Origin: Candidatus Fibrimonadaceae bacterium
Lineage (GTDB): Bacteria > Fibrobacterota > Fibrobacteria > Fibrobacterales > Fibrobacteraceae
DNA length: 55,429 bases
Direction: 5' to 3'
Assembly (NCBI GenBank): GCA_031281155.1
Contig: JAITFT010000015.1
Coordinates: 1 to 55,429 of the forward strand
Shown: one piece after another, positions 18,040-27,277 of the stretch
Layout of the letters: the number at the start of each line of letters is the position of its first letter
Position numbering within the stretch: position 1 is the stretch's first letter
The notes under the pieces: generated by a model
Database searches by the model: none
Seen by the model: only the letters and a program-made list of their open reading frames with translations
What the model was told of the DNA's origin: nothing
Made by a program: the position numbers and the translations under genes

Positions 18040-18068
18040 TTGACTTTTGTTTCAAAATTTTCTATATT
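18040..18068 (+). promoter_or_regulatory. Consensus promoter of the small RNA candidate
   Basis: TTGACT (18040-18045), 17-base spacer, TATATT (18063-18068), preceded by TTTTC. Same architecture as the tRNA-Gly and fusA promoters, which suggests a strongly expressed transcript. Confidence 0.85.
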
Positions 18069-18074
18069 TGCCTC

Positions 18075-18246
18075 CAAATGCTTCGTACGAATAAGCACAA
18101 GTTGATAACTCCCGATTTCCCGCTGGTGGCCAGCTGGGTTGTCGGGTTATTCAGCTCCTTGCTGCTTGCCCCGCGCGCGTTCGAGCGCAAGATGGTGCTA
18201 AATCAGAGTAGCACCCCCCCCCAATAGCATTTGGGATTTTTTTTAC
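18075..18246 (+). ncRNA. Candidate small structured RNA (about 170 nt)
   Basis: A GC-rich stretch between a consensus promoter and a T8 run. Consecutive stems: TGCTT (18079-18083)/AAGCA (18093-18097); CCCGA (18111-18115)/TCGGG (18142-18146) enclosing GCTGG (18122-18126)/CCAGC (18130-18134); CTTGC (18165-18169)/GCAAG (18187-18191); GGTGCTA (18194-18200)/TAGCACC (18209-18215); terminator-like CCCAA (18220-18224)/TTGGG (18231-18235), then T8 at 18237-18244. I match it to no named family (not SRP RNA, tmRNA or a riboswitch I know). Alternative: a leaderless 49-aa ORF starts at ATG 18078 with a hydrophobic middle and ends at 18227. The stem density and unusually GC-rich third positions favour RNA. 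It could also be an attenuating leader for the gene at 18281. A C9 run at 18214-18222 is part of it. Confidence 0.5.
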
Positions 18247-18280
18247 AGACTTTCGCTCTTTTACAAAGGGGGTGTTTAAA

Positions 18281-18976
18281 ATGAATAACACATTAAAATA
18301 TTGTTTTACGGGTTTATCCATTGTGATACTTTTTTGTGCTTCGCCTGTTTTTGCCGCTTGGGATTATTTCCCTTTGCGAGGCCTTAACAAGGGGCAAGCG
18401 AAAATTGACTATGAAACTGGTTCTAAAACCACGCTTGCGGGAGTTCGCTATGAACCTATAAAAAATCTGGAATTTGCGGTAACGTCTTTAGCTGATTATA
18501 CTTCAGATAATTACGCTATAGGTTTCCGCTGGCAATTGCCTTGGGTAGAAATGTTAAGAATATACTCCGATTTTAGCCCAGCGCATCGTTTATCTGGCAA
18601 TAACGGGCCTATGTCTTTATATTCTGGAATACAATTTTCGCATGATTTTAATTCGCTTTTTGATTCGTCAATAGATCTTGGCTGGGGAAATCAAATTGGA
18701 ATAGCCATAGCAGACGATACTGATTTTAATTGTGGAACGCAATTGGAATTATATATCACAGCAGAAAACGCTTTTTGGCTTAGCGTAGATTTTTCGACTA
18801 AAGGGTTGGCAACTGAAACTAAAGACTATGGGCTTATACCTGCTTTTGGTTATTTTGCTTGTGGAAAAGAATTTTCTGTTTGTGTAGGTACATATTTAAA
18901 GCGTTATAAATATTATAAAAGCGATATAAAAGATTTTGATTGGGTTGCTGGAATAGATGTTTCATTTCTTTTTTAA
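18281..18976 (+). CDS. Exported beta-barrel-like protein (first gene of tubulin/Hsp70-like cluster)
   Basis: 231 aa. Signal peptide with hydrophobic core LSIVILFCASPVFA, cleavage probably after AFA-type VFA. The rest alternates polar and aromatic residues, is rich in Gly/Tyr/Phe and ends DVSFLF with a terminal phenylalanine, as outer-membrane barrels do. AAAGGGGGTG at 18265-18274 supports ATG 18281 over the in-frame GTG at 18272. It is followed after 13 bases by a lipoprotein gene and heads an eight-gene co-directional set. Probable role: outer-membrane component of that system (inferred). No named family recognised. Confidence 0.55.
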   Translation: MNNTLKYCFTGLSIVILFCASPVFAAWDYFPLRGLNKGQAKIDYETGSKTTLAGVRYEPIKNLEFAVTSLADYTSDNYAIGFRWQLPWVEMLRIYSDFSPAHRLSGNNGPMSLYSGIQFSHDFNSLFDSSIDLGWGNQIGIAIADDTDFNCGTQLELYITAENAFWLSVDFSTKGLATETKDYGLIPAFGYFACGKEFSVCVGTYLKRYKYYKSDIKDFDWVAGIDVSFLF

Positions 18977-18989
18977 AGGGTAAAATGTT

Positions 18990-20399
18990 ATGTTAAAATT
19001 TTTGTTTTTATCTATTATGCTTATTTTCAGCCTTTTTGCTTGCAAAGAAAAAGGCTCTGTTGCTACAGAAGAAAGTAAACTAAATCCCATAGAAGAACTG
19101 CCTGAGATTGTTTTAAAGGAGCCTATTATTCCAACAATCAATGTTTATCTTGAAACCACAAACAGAATGGAAGGTTATCTTCGCGGTAAAACTGATTTTA
19201 AGGGTGTTGTTTTAGATTACCTAAGCGCTGTAAATGGGCTGAACTTTCCTATGAACCTTTATTTTCATACAACTAATAGTATTCTGCCCATAAGAGACTT
19301 TACAAATGCTATAAAAAACACTTTTAAAGGGGTAAAAATTCATAACTTTACTTCAGATTACGCTTCAGGCTTAGATTTCATACTTTCTCGGCAAAACAAC
19401 GACTCTGCCGTTTCAATTTTTATTACAGGAGGAATTCTTTCGGGCGAACATCAACATCACTCAGTAAGAGCTAGAATAAACGATTATTTAAAGCAAAACC
19501 CAAATTGGGCGGTAAAAGTATATAAGCTGAGTTCAGAGTTCAGGGGCACGTATTATTATATAGACGATTCTGCAATTCACTTGCCTTGTGAGCTAAGGGC
19601 TTCGCCCGATAGATATTGCCATTGGCCAAAAGGTGGCGGTAAAAGGTATGATATTGGCGAGATAGCATGCAGAAATATGGTGGACACTGTTGAATCATAC
19701 CCAGAGTTAAAAACTGTACGCAGTGCTTCGTGGAGGGTAGATCTGAAGCCTCCTTACAGCGAAAAAGCATGCGTTGGCAACAATATTGAACGGCCTTATT
19801 ATATTTGGGTTATTGGAAATGAAAAAAATATTTCAGAGATAAGCAAAGCAACAAGAATTGCAGAACGCAGCAAAGAAGAACCTAATACCTTCTTTGCTAT
19901 GAATTCAAATATTGCCTTTGAGTACGGCTTTTTAGATCTTCAAAAGCCTAAAAGAGACCCTAAAAACAGTGCTTATGACATTTCTGAAGATAAAAAAACG
20001 TTAAGCAAATGGAAAACTTCCGTTCAGGGAAAAAAGAGAAATTTCGCTATAGGAATGGATTTGAAAGCTTTTATAAATATTAAAGGAAGAGAGTATATTG
20101 AAAGCCCCAATAATTATGTAGTAAAAATTAATGGAAAACCAAGTTCGGAATATGAATTAGAGATTAGTCCTATGGAAGACAATCTCTATACTCATCAATT
20201 TTTAGTCACTTCTAACTCTAGAAAATCTGAATATGGCAATATTGAAATAATTTTAAAAGGTAGCATTCCTGGCTGGGTTGAAGAAATTAATGATGCTAAC
20301 GGAGCTGAGTTTAGAAAAACTTTTGGCATAAAGCCAATATTAGAGTCTTTCGGTACAAATAGAGAACTCTTTACAGCGAAACTTTCTTTAAATAGGTGA
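18990..20399 (+). CDS. Lipoprotein with degenerate vWA-like domain
   Basis: 469 aa. Lipobox LFAC with the lipidated Cys at 18. After a spacer, INVYLETTNRMEGYL (about 50-64) sits where vWA domains have the MIDAS DxSxS strand (compare a typical VYID-SGSM-GY arrangement). Further on, a SDYASGLDFIL helix and SIFITGGILSGEH resemble the later vWA elements (usual LITDGE). Metal-binding residues are therefore largely replaced, suggesting a binding rather than metal-dependent vWA fold. The C-terminal part (350-469) looks Ig-like. Shine-Dalgarno AAAGGG supports the start. It lies between the barrel-like gene and a small membrane protein, nine bases before the latter. The vWA call is by pattern only. 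Confidence 0.5.
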   Translation: MLKFLFLSIMLIFSLFACKEKGSVATEESKLNPIEELPEIVLKEPIIPTINVYLETTNRMEGYLRGKTDFKGVVLDYLSAVNGLNFPMNLYFHTTNSILPIRDFTNAIKNTFKGVKIHNFTSDYASGLDFILSRQNNDSAVSIFITGGILSGEHQHHSVRARINDYLKQNPNWAVKVYKLSSEFRGTYYYIDDSAIHLPCELRASPDRYCHWPKGGGKRYDIGEIACRNMVDTVESYPELKTVRSASWRVDLKPPYSEKACVGNNIERPYYIWVIGNEKNISEISKATRIAERSKEEPNTFFAMNSNIAFEYGFLDLQKPKRDPKNSAYDISEDKKTLSKWKTSVQGKKRNFAIGMDLKAFINIKGREYIESPNNYVVKINGKPSSEYELEISPMEDNLYTHQFLVTSNSRKSEYGNIEIILKGSIPGWVEEINDANGAEFRKTFGIKPILESFGTNRELFTAKLSLNR

Positions 20400-20407
20400 G
20401 GTAATAA

Positions 20408-20836
20408 ATGGAAAAAATCTACAATTTATTTGTTCCAAGATTAATCTGTGAAGATTTGCACAATGAAATGTATCAATTTGTCGAAGGCAGCGAAGGCTGG
20501 GCGTATTATGACATTCTCGGAATAATATTTATTCTGATTTGTTTTGTGTCTGCCTTGTTTTTTTATAAAATTTTTGATAAAGCTAGTGGAAATAGAACGA
20601 CAGCTTGGCTTACTCAGCTAATTATTACTGCTGTTATAAATTTTGCAATTGCAGCCTTATGGATACATGGCCGGAATGGAGATCCGCATAACTGGGATAT
20701 AGAAACATTTTTTATCTTTGGCTTTGGCATAGTAAATTTTACGCTCGCAGCGGTTTATTTCCTTATTTTTTCATTTATATTCAAGAATATTAGCATAAAC
20801 AATATTCACACTCCTTTTAAATTTCCCAACAAGTAA
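20408..20836 (+). CDS. Small inner-membrane protein, three predicted membrane segments
   Basis: 142 aa with hydrophobic segments at about 36-54 (ILGIIFILICFVSALFFY), 68-86 (WLTQLIITAVINFAIAALW) and 101-124 (FFIFGFGIVNFTLAAVYFLIF). No catalytic motif. GAGG precedes the ATG. It begins nine bases after the lipoprotein stop and ends nine bases before the tubulin-like gene, so it may tether cytoplasmic components to the membrane. Family unknown. Confidence 0.6.
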   Translation: MEKIYNLFVPRLICEDLHNEMYQFVEGSEGWAYYDILGIIFILICFVSALFFYKIFDKASGNRTTAWLTQLIITAVINFAIAALWIHGRNGDPHNWDIETFFIFGFGIVNFTLAAVYFLIFSFIFKNISINNIHTPFKFPNK

Positions 20837-20844
20837 GGTGCAAA

Positions 20845-22398
20845 ATGGCAAAGTTATATTTATTCGGAATAGGCGGAACTGGAGCGAGAGTTATTCGTTC
20901 CTTAACAATGTTGCTGGCTGCTGGCGTAAAATGCAATGCCACGGAAATAATACCCGTGCTTATTGACCCAGATAGAGAAAATGGCGACTTACGAAGAACA
21001 GAAAAGCTTTTAAATAAGTATTGCGAAATTCGCAGATACCAAAAAGAAGATAAGCAAACTGGAGAAAAAAAACCAGCGCTAAGTTTTATTAGCAGCAAAG
21101 ACCGCCTCAATGCTTTCTTTAAAATGCCAATATTAGAATCAGATTTTGGCATTAATGAACCCAAGCCTGGTTTTGTGATGCCTATAACCATTGTCAATGG
21201 CGACAAGCAGAGCTTCAAATCGCATATAGATTATGATAATTTGAGTGAAGAAACAAAGGCTCTGGCAAATATGCTATTTTCACAGGCAAATCTAGATTTA
21301 CAACTGGAGTTTGGGTTCAAGGGCAATCCAAATATTGGAAGCATAGTATTGAATCAGTTTGAAAGCAAAGATTCTGTTCTAAAAAAAATATTTACATCCT
21401 TTCAGCCAAATGATAGAATATTTATAGTAAGCTCCATTTTTGGCGGAACTGGTTCTAGTGGCTTTCCTTTGCTACTCAAAACTTTGAGAAAAAATTGGGC
21501 AATGGATAAAAATTCCGAATTGGCATTTAGCGAAAATGTAAGAAATGCTTGTATTGGCGCAGTAACAGTGATGCCATACTTCCAAATATCCGGCGGCGAC
21601 AGCAAAACCATGGTTAATTCCCAAACCTTTATTTCAAAAACCATAGCAGCAATGGATTATTACCATAAAGATATAATAGGCAAAGAAAAAGACCAAGACA
21701 CTTCTTCTTGTTTAAATTATTTATATTCAATTGCCGATTACGATCATACAAAAGAAAATGAAAGAAATGAGGGTGGCGAAAATCAAGTTAACAATGCTCA
21801 TTTTGTAGAGCTTGCCTCTGCGCTTGCTATTTGCCATTTTATGAATAAAAATATTGTGCAAAATGATAGCGAAAAACATATCACAAAAAAAATGCGTTTT
21901 GGAATTGACAGCCAAGGCGAGACCGGAGAAATAATTTATAGTAATTTAGCTAGAGATACACTTGAAGCTTTAAGAAAGCCTTTAACTCAATTATGGCTAT
22001 TCTCTAGGTATATCCACGAAAAAGGCGGTTCCGAATTTAATGGCACGCCAGCAGGCAGTTTGTTTGAAAGCAGCTTTTTCTCAGAAGACCATGGCTTTTA
22101 CAAAATAATTAAGGAATTTCTCAAGGAATTTGATAATTATTTATATGAGATGGAGCAAACAAGAAGTTTTGTTCCATATACTAGCCATAAAGATGAAGAT
22201 ATATTTCTGCGTATTCGTGGCGTGGGCGAAAAGAAGAAGAGATTTTTCGCTGCAAATGAAACTGGGTGGGATTTGCTTATAACGCAATTAAATAAACAAA
22301 GGGAAGTTTTGAAAGGACAATACCCAGAAGAAAGATTTTTGGAAATATTTTATAGAGGAACGCTTAATTCTATGAAAGAAAGGTTAACTGATTGGTAA
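20845..22398 (+). CDS. Tubulin/FtsZ-superfamily GTPase-like protein
   Basis: 517 aa, cytoplasmic. The N-terminus has a nucleotide-binding Rossmann start FGIGGTGARVIRSL (residues 6-19), an acidic DPDRENGDL strand end near 47, and near residues 198-206 FGGTGSSGFP, equivalent to the tubulin signature GGGTGSG that binds GTP phosphates. This resembles divergent bacterial tubulin-like families (Tubulin_2 or the FtsZl group reported as linked to membrane remodelling), not canonical FtsZ. The C-terminal half is unfamiliar. AAGGTG supports the ATG. It is followed after 12 bases by the Hsp70/actin-like gene, so two cytomotive-type folds are adjacent in one operon. Confidence 0.75.
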   Translation: MAKLYLFGIGGTGARVIRSLTMLLAAGVKCNATEIIPVLIDPDRENGDLRRTEKLLNKYCEIRRYQKEDKQTGEKKPALSFISSKDRLNAFFKMPILESDFGINEPKPGFVMPITIVNGDKQSFKSHIDYDNLSEETKALANMLFSQANLDLQLEFGFKGNPNIGSIVLNQFESKDSVLKKIFTSFQPNDRIFIVSSIFGGTGSSGFPLLLKTLRKNWAMDKNSELAFSENVRNACIGAVTVMPYFQISGGDSKTMVNSQTFISKTIAAMDYYHKDIIGKEKDQDTSSCLNYLYSIADYDHTKENERNEGGENQVNNAHFVELASALAICHFMNKNIVQNDSEKHITKKMRFGIDSQGETGEIIYSNLARDTLEALRKPLTQLWLFSRYIHEKGGSEFNGTPAGSLFESSFFSEDHGFYKIIKEFLKEFDNYLYEMEQTRSFVPYTSHKDEDIFLRIRGVGEKKKRFFAANETGWDLLITQLNKQREVLKGQYPEERFLEIFYRGTLNSMKERLTDW

Positions 22399-22410
22399 AA
22401 AGGAGAGTAT

Positions 22411-25400
22411 ATGGCCATTGTTAAAAGTTTGTACGATAAAACTGCCAATGTAAGTCATTGGGATGAAAACGACAAAGATTGGACATTTAATGCAGGCGGC
22501 GCTATTGAAGCTGTAAATGACCCTAGTGGCGCCAAAGCAAGTTTGCAAATCACATCTATTCCATCTCCATGGGCTAGGATCGATTTGGTAAAAACCGCTT
22601 TTAGCAAAGTGAATAAAGATGGGCACCAAATAAAAGAAGATGGTACTGGAAATATTTACGATAAAATAGTTTCTGATACCCTTGACGTAGGCCAGCTTTT
22701 TTTCAGCTATTCCACTATAAGCGACAAAGTTGAAATAATTGAATGGGATAAGGAAACAGAACTCGAAAATCTTATAAAAAACTCAAATCACGCACACCGA
22801 AAGTTGGGCAATACTTTAAAAATGTATCTGGAAGGGAAGAAAGACCAGTATAAACACGACCGTTTTAAAAAGCTGTATATGCTGAGGTACAAAAATGCGC
22901 CTCGGGATAGTTCTAGCATTATAGGCATGACTTCTCCGGTATCCTTATTTTGCAGTTCAGCGAATAACCAGTCTTTTATAGACGATATATTTTTTGGGCA
23001 AGATAAACCGTTTGACTCAAGCTTTACTCCTTTACGCAAAAGAGACCCTGAATATATAAAATGGCTTTATGCTTTAAGCAAAACAGAGGGTTTCTCGGTA
23101 GATTTCCCAGAAATATATGAGTATATAGAAGAAGAAACTGGCAGTTTCAGCGTAGGCTCCACTCTATACAATGAGATCCAGGAATTTGACGATAAAAAAG
23201 CTACTTACGAATCTAAATATCCGTCTAAGCTGAAAAAAAATGATAACGCTCAAGATAGCGTAACTATTTTAGATAAATATGTATTAAGACAAAGAGATAC
23301 TACAAGCGGTCTTGGCGAAAGCGATTTTGAAATAGTTAACAGCAAATTTCCTTTTGAAGCGGAAGGCTTGCCAAAACCGCTAATTTTGCCCGATGTTGCG
23401 GGCAATGATTATGCCAACTGGAAATATACTTACGACAAATGGGGTGATAAAAGCAAGGCACCCGAAATGCCCGATGCTAAATGGCAAGATAGAACTTTGC
23501 CTTTCCAGCACATAAAACATCCATACCTTACGTTAAGCGATTTTTTGGAAGATGATATTATTCGTCCTAGCAAATTATCGGATACATTGTGGAACGATAA
23601 AAATTTCTTTTCTGGAAATTATGAACAATCGCAAAAGGACTCAGGCTATCTTTTGCCGCTCAAAGACTTGTTTTTTAAATTCTTTAGTATAAACGATTTG
23701 AAAAACGGATTTAATGGCACAAAATTTATTGAAATGAAAAAAGACGGTGATAATGTTCGCGTAACTTTGCGGGTTCCTGTTCGTAGGGGATTTGTAGAAT
23801 TTATTAGAACATACGAAGGAAAACCTGCTGTTGCAAACGATTCCAAAAAACATTTTTATGTTATAAACGAAGACCAGTTTGATTTCTTTCTTTTCCCGAA
23901 TATTCGTTTTGAAGATGGAATAAAAGGCCATTACAGAGCGGCAATAGCACAAGATGTAGATATGGCGGAAGGAAATAGAGCTTATAGTTTGGAATTCTGT
24001 TCTGGCAATGGCTACCCTCTTGATAATAATGAGCCTTCAGTTCGAGATGACAAAACCAACGATGAAAAGATACTTACCTGGAGATATCATCCGAGTAAAA
24101 AAGATGAAGAATTTGAATATATAAGAATATATCGCAATACCAGTAAAAAAAGGTATTCTGGCGTAATAATTCCTATTTTCAAAGAACAATCTAATACCGA
24201 CAGGAAAAGATTCATTTTTGCCGTAGACTTTGGAACCACCAACACTCATATTCAATATTCGGTAGATGGTGGATTAACCCAGCCTTTTAACATTACAAAA
24301 GAAGATAAACAGCTATCAATGCTGTTTTACAGAAAAGATAAAACCGGCACAAAAGAGGATGCATTCTTTGAAGACGCAATAAAGAATAAGATTTTTTTTG
24401 ATTTTATCCCAACCATTATTGATGGAGATTATTATTTTCCGTTGCGCACTATTTTGACTGTTGCAGATAATTGTGATTATGAAGCTGCCCAACCCTATGT
24501 TTTTACCGATGCAAATATGGCATTTAGGTATGGAAAGGAACGAAAGCCGCCTTATGATAAAATAGAATCTGATTTAAAATGGCTTGGCAATTCCACCAAG
24601 AACGCTAATGAGCATCTTGTTAGAAGTTTTATTGAATCCATTTTGTTTTTAATTCGCAATAAGGTTATTCTAAATGAAGGGCGATTAAGCGAAACCAGAA
24701 TTGTTTGGTTTTACCCTGTTAGCATGGCAGCTCCCAGAGTCGAGGCTTTTTCTAGAATATGGGAAGATTCTTTCAAAAAATATTTTGGACAGCACAATCC
24801 AATAGATAATTTGATTAAGATGACAGAATCTGTCGCTCCTTATTATAATTATGGAAGAATAGCTGATGTGGATATTATGGCTACTGTTGATATTGGCGGC
24901 GGTACAACTGATATTGTGCTGGCAGAGAATATTGCAAGCAACGGCAAGATAAATCACATAGCCTCTTTCAGATTTGCGGCAAATTCTCTGTTCTCAGATG
25001 GCTTTAATGAACCGCAAACGCCAGATGAGAAAAGCGGCATAGTTAGAAAATACGCTGCTGAAATAGAAAACGTTTTGAAATCCGATCAATTAGGCAGCAA
25101 ACACCAGCATCTTAAAGATACTTTTGCCGAAATTAATGCCGGTAAAAGCACCAGCAATTTTGCGGCGTTTCTATTTTCTTTAATTGAGTTGGAAGGAATT
25201 CCTGCAAACATACAAGGATCTCTTGACTATGAGAAAATGCTGTTTAAAGATAACAAAATGAAAGTATTGTTTGTTATTTTCTATTCTGCGATAGTTTATC
25301 ATTTAGCGCAGCTTATGAAAGCAGCAGGCATGAAATCTCCGACTCATATTGCTTTTAGCGGAAATGGCTCTAAAACAATACGTATTTTGAGCAACAAAGA

Positions 25401-25971
25401 CAAGCTCGGCAAATTTGCCAGCAAAATTTTTGAAAAGGTATATGGTGAAGAAATAAAGAGCGAGATTGTGATTCTGCAAAATGATGAGCCAAAAAAAGTA
25501 ACTTGCGATGGCGGAATTACATATATAAAAAACAAGCTCAACGCTGAAGTACGTAAAGAGGAAGACAGAATAGAAAAACTCAAAATTGTTTTGAAAAAAT
25601 CTGGAAACGGAAAAGAAAAGGGCGAGTTTTTTAGTGATGAAAAATATGGTGATATCAGGAGTTGCGAGGCATATAAAAAACTTGTTCTAGAAGATGTGGA
25701 ACGATATTTTAAGATTATTTTTGACGATTTGGGAGAGTTAGTGTGCAATGATTTATTAGACGCTACAGCCCATAAAACCTTTGAAGCTGCTAAAAACGTA
25801 TGTTTGGGCGATGCAGATAAGCTTCGCATTTGGCTGAGCAGAGGGATTGGAAAAAAACTAGATAATGGCGAAACTACTGATACAAGCAGAATTGAAGAGC
25901 CTTGGTTTTTCTATCCTATAATTGGGGTTTTGAATAAATTAGCCAATAGTGTTTGCGATGGTAAAATTTAA
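22411..25971 (+). CDS. Giant protein with C-terminal Hsp70/actin-type ATPase domain
   Basis: 1186 aa. Residues 1-590 are an unrecognised N-terminal region. The C-terminal half carries the actin-superfamily motifs in order: phosphate-1 AVDFGTTNTHI near 604, phosphate-2 VDIGGGTTDIV near 826, and adenosine motif FSGNGSKT near 982, after which a lysine/glutamate-rich helical stretch follows. Large proteins of this layout recall SrfB-like Hsp70 relatives, but similarity by eye is limited to the ATPase motifs. AAGGAG precedes the ATG. The 3' end overlaps the next gene's start by 14 bases. Together with the adjacent tubulin-like protein it probably forms the cytoplasmic energised part of the cluster (inference). 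Confidence 0.75.
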   Translation: MAIVKSLYDKTANVSHWDENDKDWTFNAGGAIEAVNDPSGAKASLQITSIPSPWARIDLVKTAFSKVNKDGHQIKEDGTGNIYDKIVSDTLDVGQLFFSYSTISDKVEIIEWDKETELENLIKNSNHAHRKLGNTLKMYLEGKKDQYKHDRFKKLYMLRYKNAPRDSSSIIGMTSPVSLFCSSANNQSFIDDIFFGQDKPFDSSFTPLRKRDPEYIKWLYALSKTEGFSVDFPEIYEYIEEETGSFSVGSTLYNEIQEFDDKKATYESKYPSKLKKNDNAQDSVTILDKYVLRQRDTTSGLGESDFEIVNSKFPFEAEGLPKPLILPDVAGNDYANWKYTYDKWGDKSKAPEMPDAKWQDRTLPFQHIKHPYLTLSDFLEDDIIRPSKLSDTLWNDKNFFSGNYEQSQKDSGYLLPLKDLFFKFFSINDLKNGFNGTKFIEMKKDGDNVRVTLRVPVRRGFVEFIRTYEGKPAVANDSKKHFYVINEDQFDFFLFPNIRFEDGIKGHYRAAIAQDVDMAEGNRAYSLEFCSGNGYPLDNNEPSVRDDKTNDEKILTWRYHPSKKDEEFEYIRIYRNTSKKRYSGVIIPIFKEQSNTDRKRFIFAVDFGTTNTHIQYSVDGGLTQPFNITKEDKQLSMLFYRKDKTGTKEDAFFEDAIKNKIFFDFIPTIIDGDYYFPLRTILTVADNCDYEAAQPYVFTDANMAFRYGKERKPPYDKIESDLKWLGNSTKNANEHLVRSFIESILFLIRNKVILNEGRLSETRIVWFYPVSMAAPRVEAFSRIWEDSFKKYFGQHNPIDNLIKMTESVAPYYNYGRIADVDIMATVDIGGGTTDIVLAENIASNGKINHIASFRFAANSLFSDGFNEPQTPDEKSGIVRKYAAEIENVLKSDQLGSKHQHLKDTFAEINAGKSTSNFAAFLFSLIELEGIPANIQGSLDYEKMLFKDNKMKVLFVIFYSAIVYHLAQLMKAAGMKSPTHIAFSGNGSKTIRILSNKDKLGKFASKIFEKVYGEEIKSEIVILQNDEPKKVTCDGGITYIKNKLNAEVRKEEDRIEKLKIVLKKSGNGKEKGEFFSDEKYGDIRSCEAYKKLVLEDVERYFKIIFDDLGELVCNDLLDATAHKTFEAAKNVCLGDADKLRIWLSRGIGKKLDNGETTDTSRIEEPWFFYPIIGVLNKLANSVCDGKI

Positions 25972-27277
25972 CTTATCCATAATAATTTTCTTAGCTTTTT
26001 TGCTATCGCCACTGTGCGTTCCAGAGGCTTATGCGCAGAGAGGGCGGGCGGATCGGCATGGTTCAAACGATCAAACGCCTGGATCTGCGCCCGAACAGCC
26101 TACACTTGCGCCGCCGCCAGCGTCCGTCTCTACGCCGCCAGCGGTGCAACCACCACCGCCACAACCACCGCCGCCGCCATCACCACCGGCAACCGTCCCT
26201 ACATCCGAACCACCACCGCCTGCGCCACAACCACCACCGCCGCCATCACCACCGGCAACCGTCCCTACATCCGAACCACCACCGCCTGCGCCACAACCAC
26301 CACCGCCGCCGCCAGTAGCACAACCCACACCACCACCAGCTCCCAAGTCAGCGGCAAAGGCAGGTGCAAAAAAAACTGCAGAAAAGAAGGCAACAGAAGA
26401 AAACCCAACTTCCTTCATTGCTAAAGAAGAAGAAAAACCAACTCCCAAAGCGCAAGATTCCACTCCTGAAGCTAGTGAAGGGCAGAAATCGCCAAAATTT
26501 TTTGGCCCTTTATTAGATAAAAAAAATAGAAGATATATTGTTTTTGCCATAACTTTAATTTTACTTTTGTTAATATTTATCTTTAGGCATTTATTTAAAA
26601 AGAAAGACGAGGAACAAGTTCCATATGTGAATTTAGAAGAGATAGCTGCAAAAGCGGCAGAAGCGGCTTTTGCAAAAGTGACAGCAGAGAAAAAGACAAA
26701 AGAAGATGCCGAAGCAAGAGAAAAAGAAAGAGCACGAATGGCGGAAGAACGAAAAGCAAAAGAAGCGGAAGAACGAAAAGTCAGAGAAAGAACAGAAGCT
26801 GAGCAAAGAGCAAAAGAAGCAGAAGAACGAAAAGCCAGAGAAAGAGCAGAAGCTGAGCAAAAAGCAAAAGAAGCGGAAGAGCAAAGAGTCAGAGAAAAAG
26901 CAGAAGCTGAACAAAAAGCGAAAGAAGAAGCAAGATTAGCTGTTGAGGCGAAAATAAAAGCCGATATTGAGGCTAGAGCAAAAGGAAAATACCTTAAAGC
27001 TATAAATAATAACTATTTTGGAAATGTTTCAGAAGATCCAAAAGGCGCATTCTATAAAATGTTCTACGAAGATGCAAATACGGCTTCTGCGCAATTTGAA
27101 TTTTGCGGAAATTCAGAAAGAGCATTAAGAAATCCAGATGCTACTATTTTCAAATTCTGCGATTTTGAAGGAAATTTAAATAACGCAGAAACAATAATAA
27201 ATGTAAAACCAGGAATTCTTATAAACAGAGATGGGTATTGGACAGTTTCTCAAAAAGCTCAAATAAAATTGGTATGA
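25958..27277 (+). CDS. Proline-rich single-span membrane protein with coiled coil and shared C-terminal domain
   Basis: 439 aa. Signal peptide ending AYAQRG, Pro-rich segment (about 40-145) containing a 22-residue unit repeated in tandem, membrane span near 187-208 (VFAITLILLLLIFIF), a long Ala/Glu/Lys/Arg coiled coil (about 218-345), then a roughly 95-residue C-terminal domain with KGAFYKMF and SAQFEFCGN. That domain recurs in the next gene. ATG 25958 overlaps the preceding gene by 14 bases. The in-frame GTG at 25949 is a less likely start. Topology suggests a proline-rich arm outside the cytoplasm and the coiled coil plus end domain in the cytoplasm, possibly contacting the Hsp70/tubulin-like pair (inference). 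Ends ATGA with the next gene. Confidence 0.65.
   Translation: MVKFNLSIIIFLAFLLSPLCVPEAYAQRGRADRHGSNDQTPGSAPEQPTLAPPPASVSTPPAVQPPPPQPPPPPSPPATVPTSEPPPPAPQPPPPPSPPATVPTSEPPPPAPQPPPPPPVAQPTPPPAPKSAAKAGAKKTAEKKATEENPTSFIAKEEEKPTPKAQDSTPEASEGQKSPKFFGPLLDKKNRRYIVFAITLILLLLIFIFRHLFKKKDEEQVPYVNLEEIAAKAAEAAFAKVTAEKKTKEDAEAREKERARMAEERKAKEAEERKVRERTEAEQRAKEAEERKARERAEAEQKAKEAEEQRVREKAEAEQKAKEEARLAVEAKIKADIEARAKGKYLKAINNNYFGNVSEDPKGAFYKMFYEDANTASAQFEFCGNSERALRNPDATIFKFCDFEGNLNNAETIINVKPGILINRDGYWTVSQKAQIKLV
25979..26043 (+). repeat. 65-bp direct repeat, copy 1 (signal peptide region)
   Basis: Identical base for base to 27289-27353. It encodes the hydrophobic core and cleavage region of the signal peptide in both proline-rich paralogues. 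Confidence 0.97.
26171..26302 (+). repeat. Two tandem copies of a 66-bp unit
   Basis: Copies 26171-26236 and 26237-26302 are identical and encode a 22-residue proline-rich unit. Copy number is likely to vary between strains. Confidence 0.95.

Noticed and set aside
18078-18227. 49-aa leaderless ORF with perfect promoter
   Set aside because: Kept only as an alternative. Dense hairpins and a terminator-like end fit a structured RNA better, and the third positions are unusually GC-rich for this genome.
26014-26424. Thr/Ala-rich frame overlapping the proline-rich repeats
   Set aside because: Alternate-frame reading of a CCACCG-type repeat inside a gene with signal peptide and membrane span in the chosen frame.
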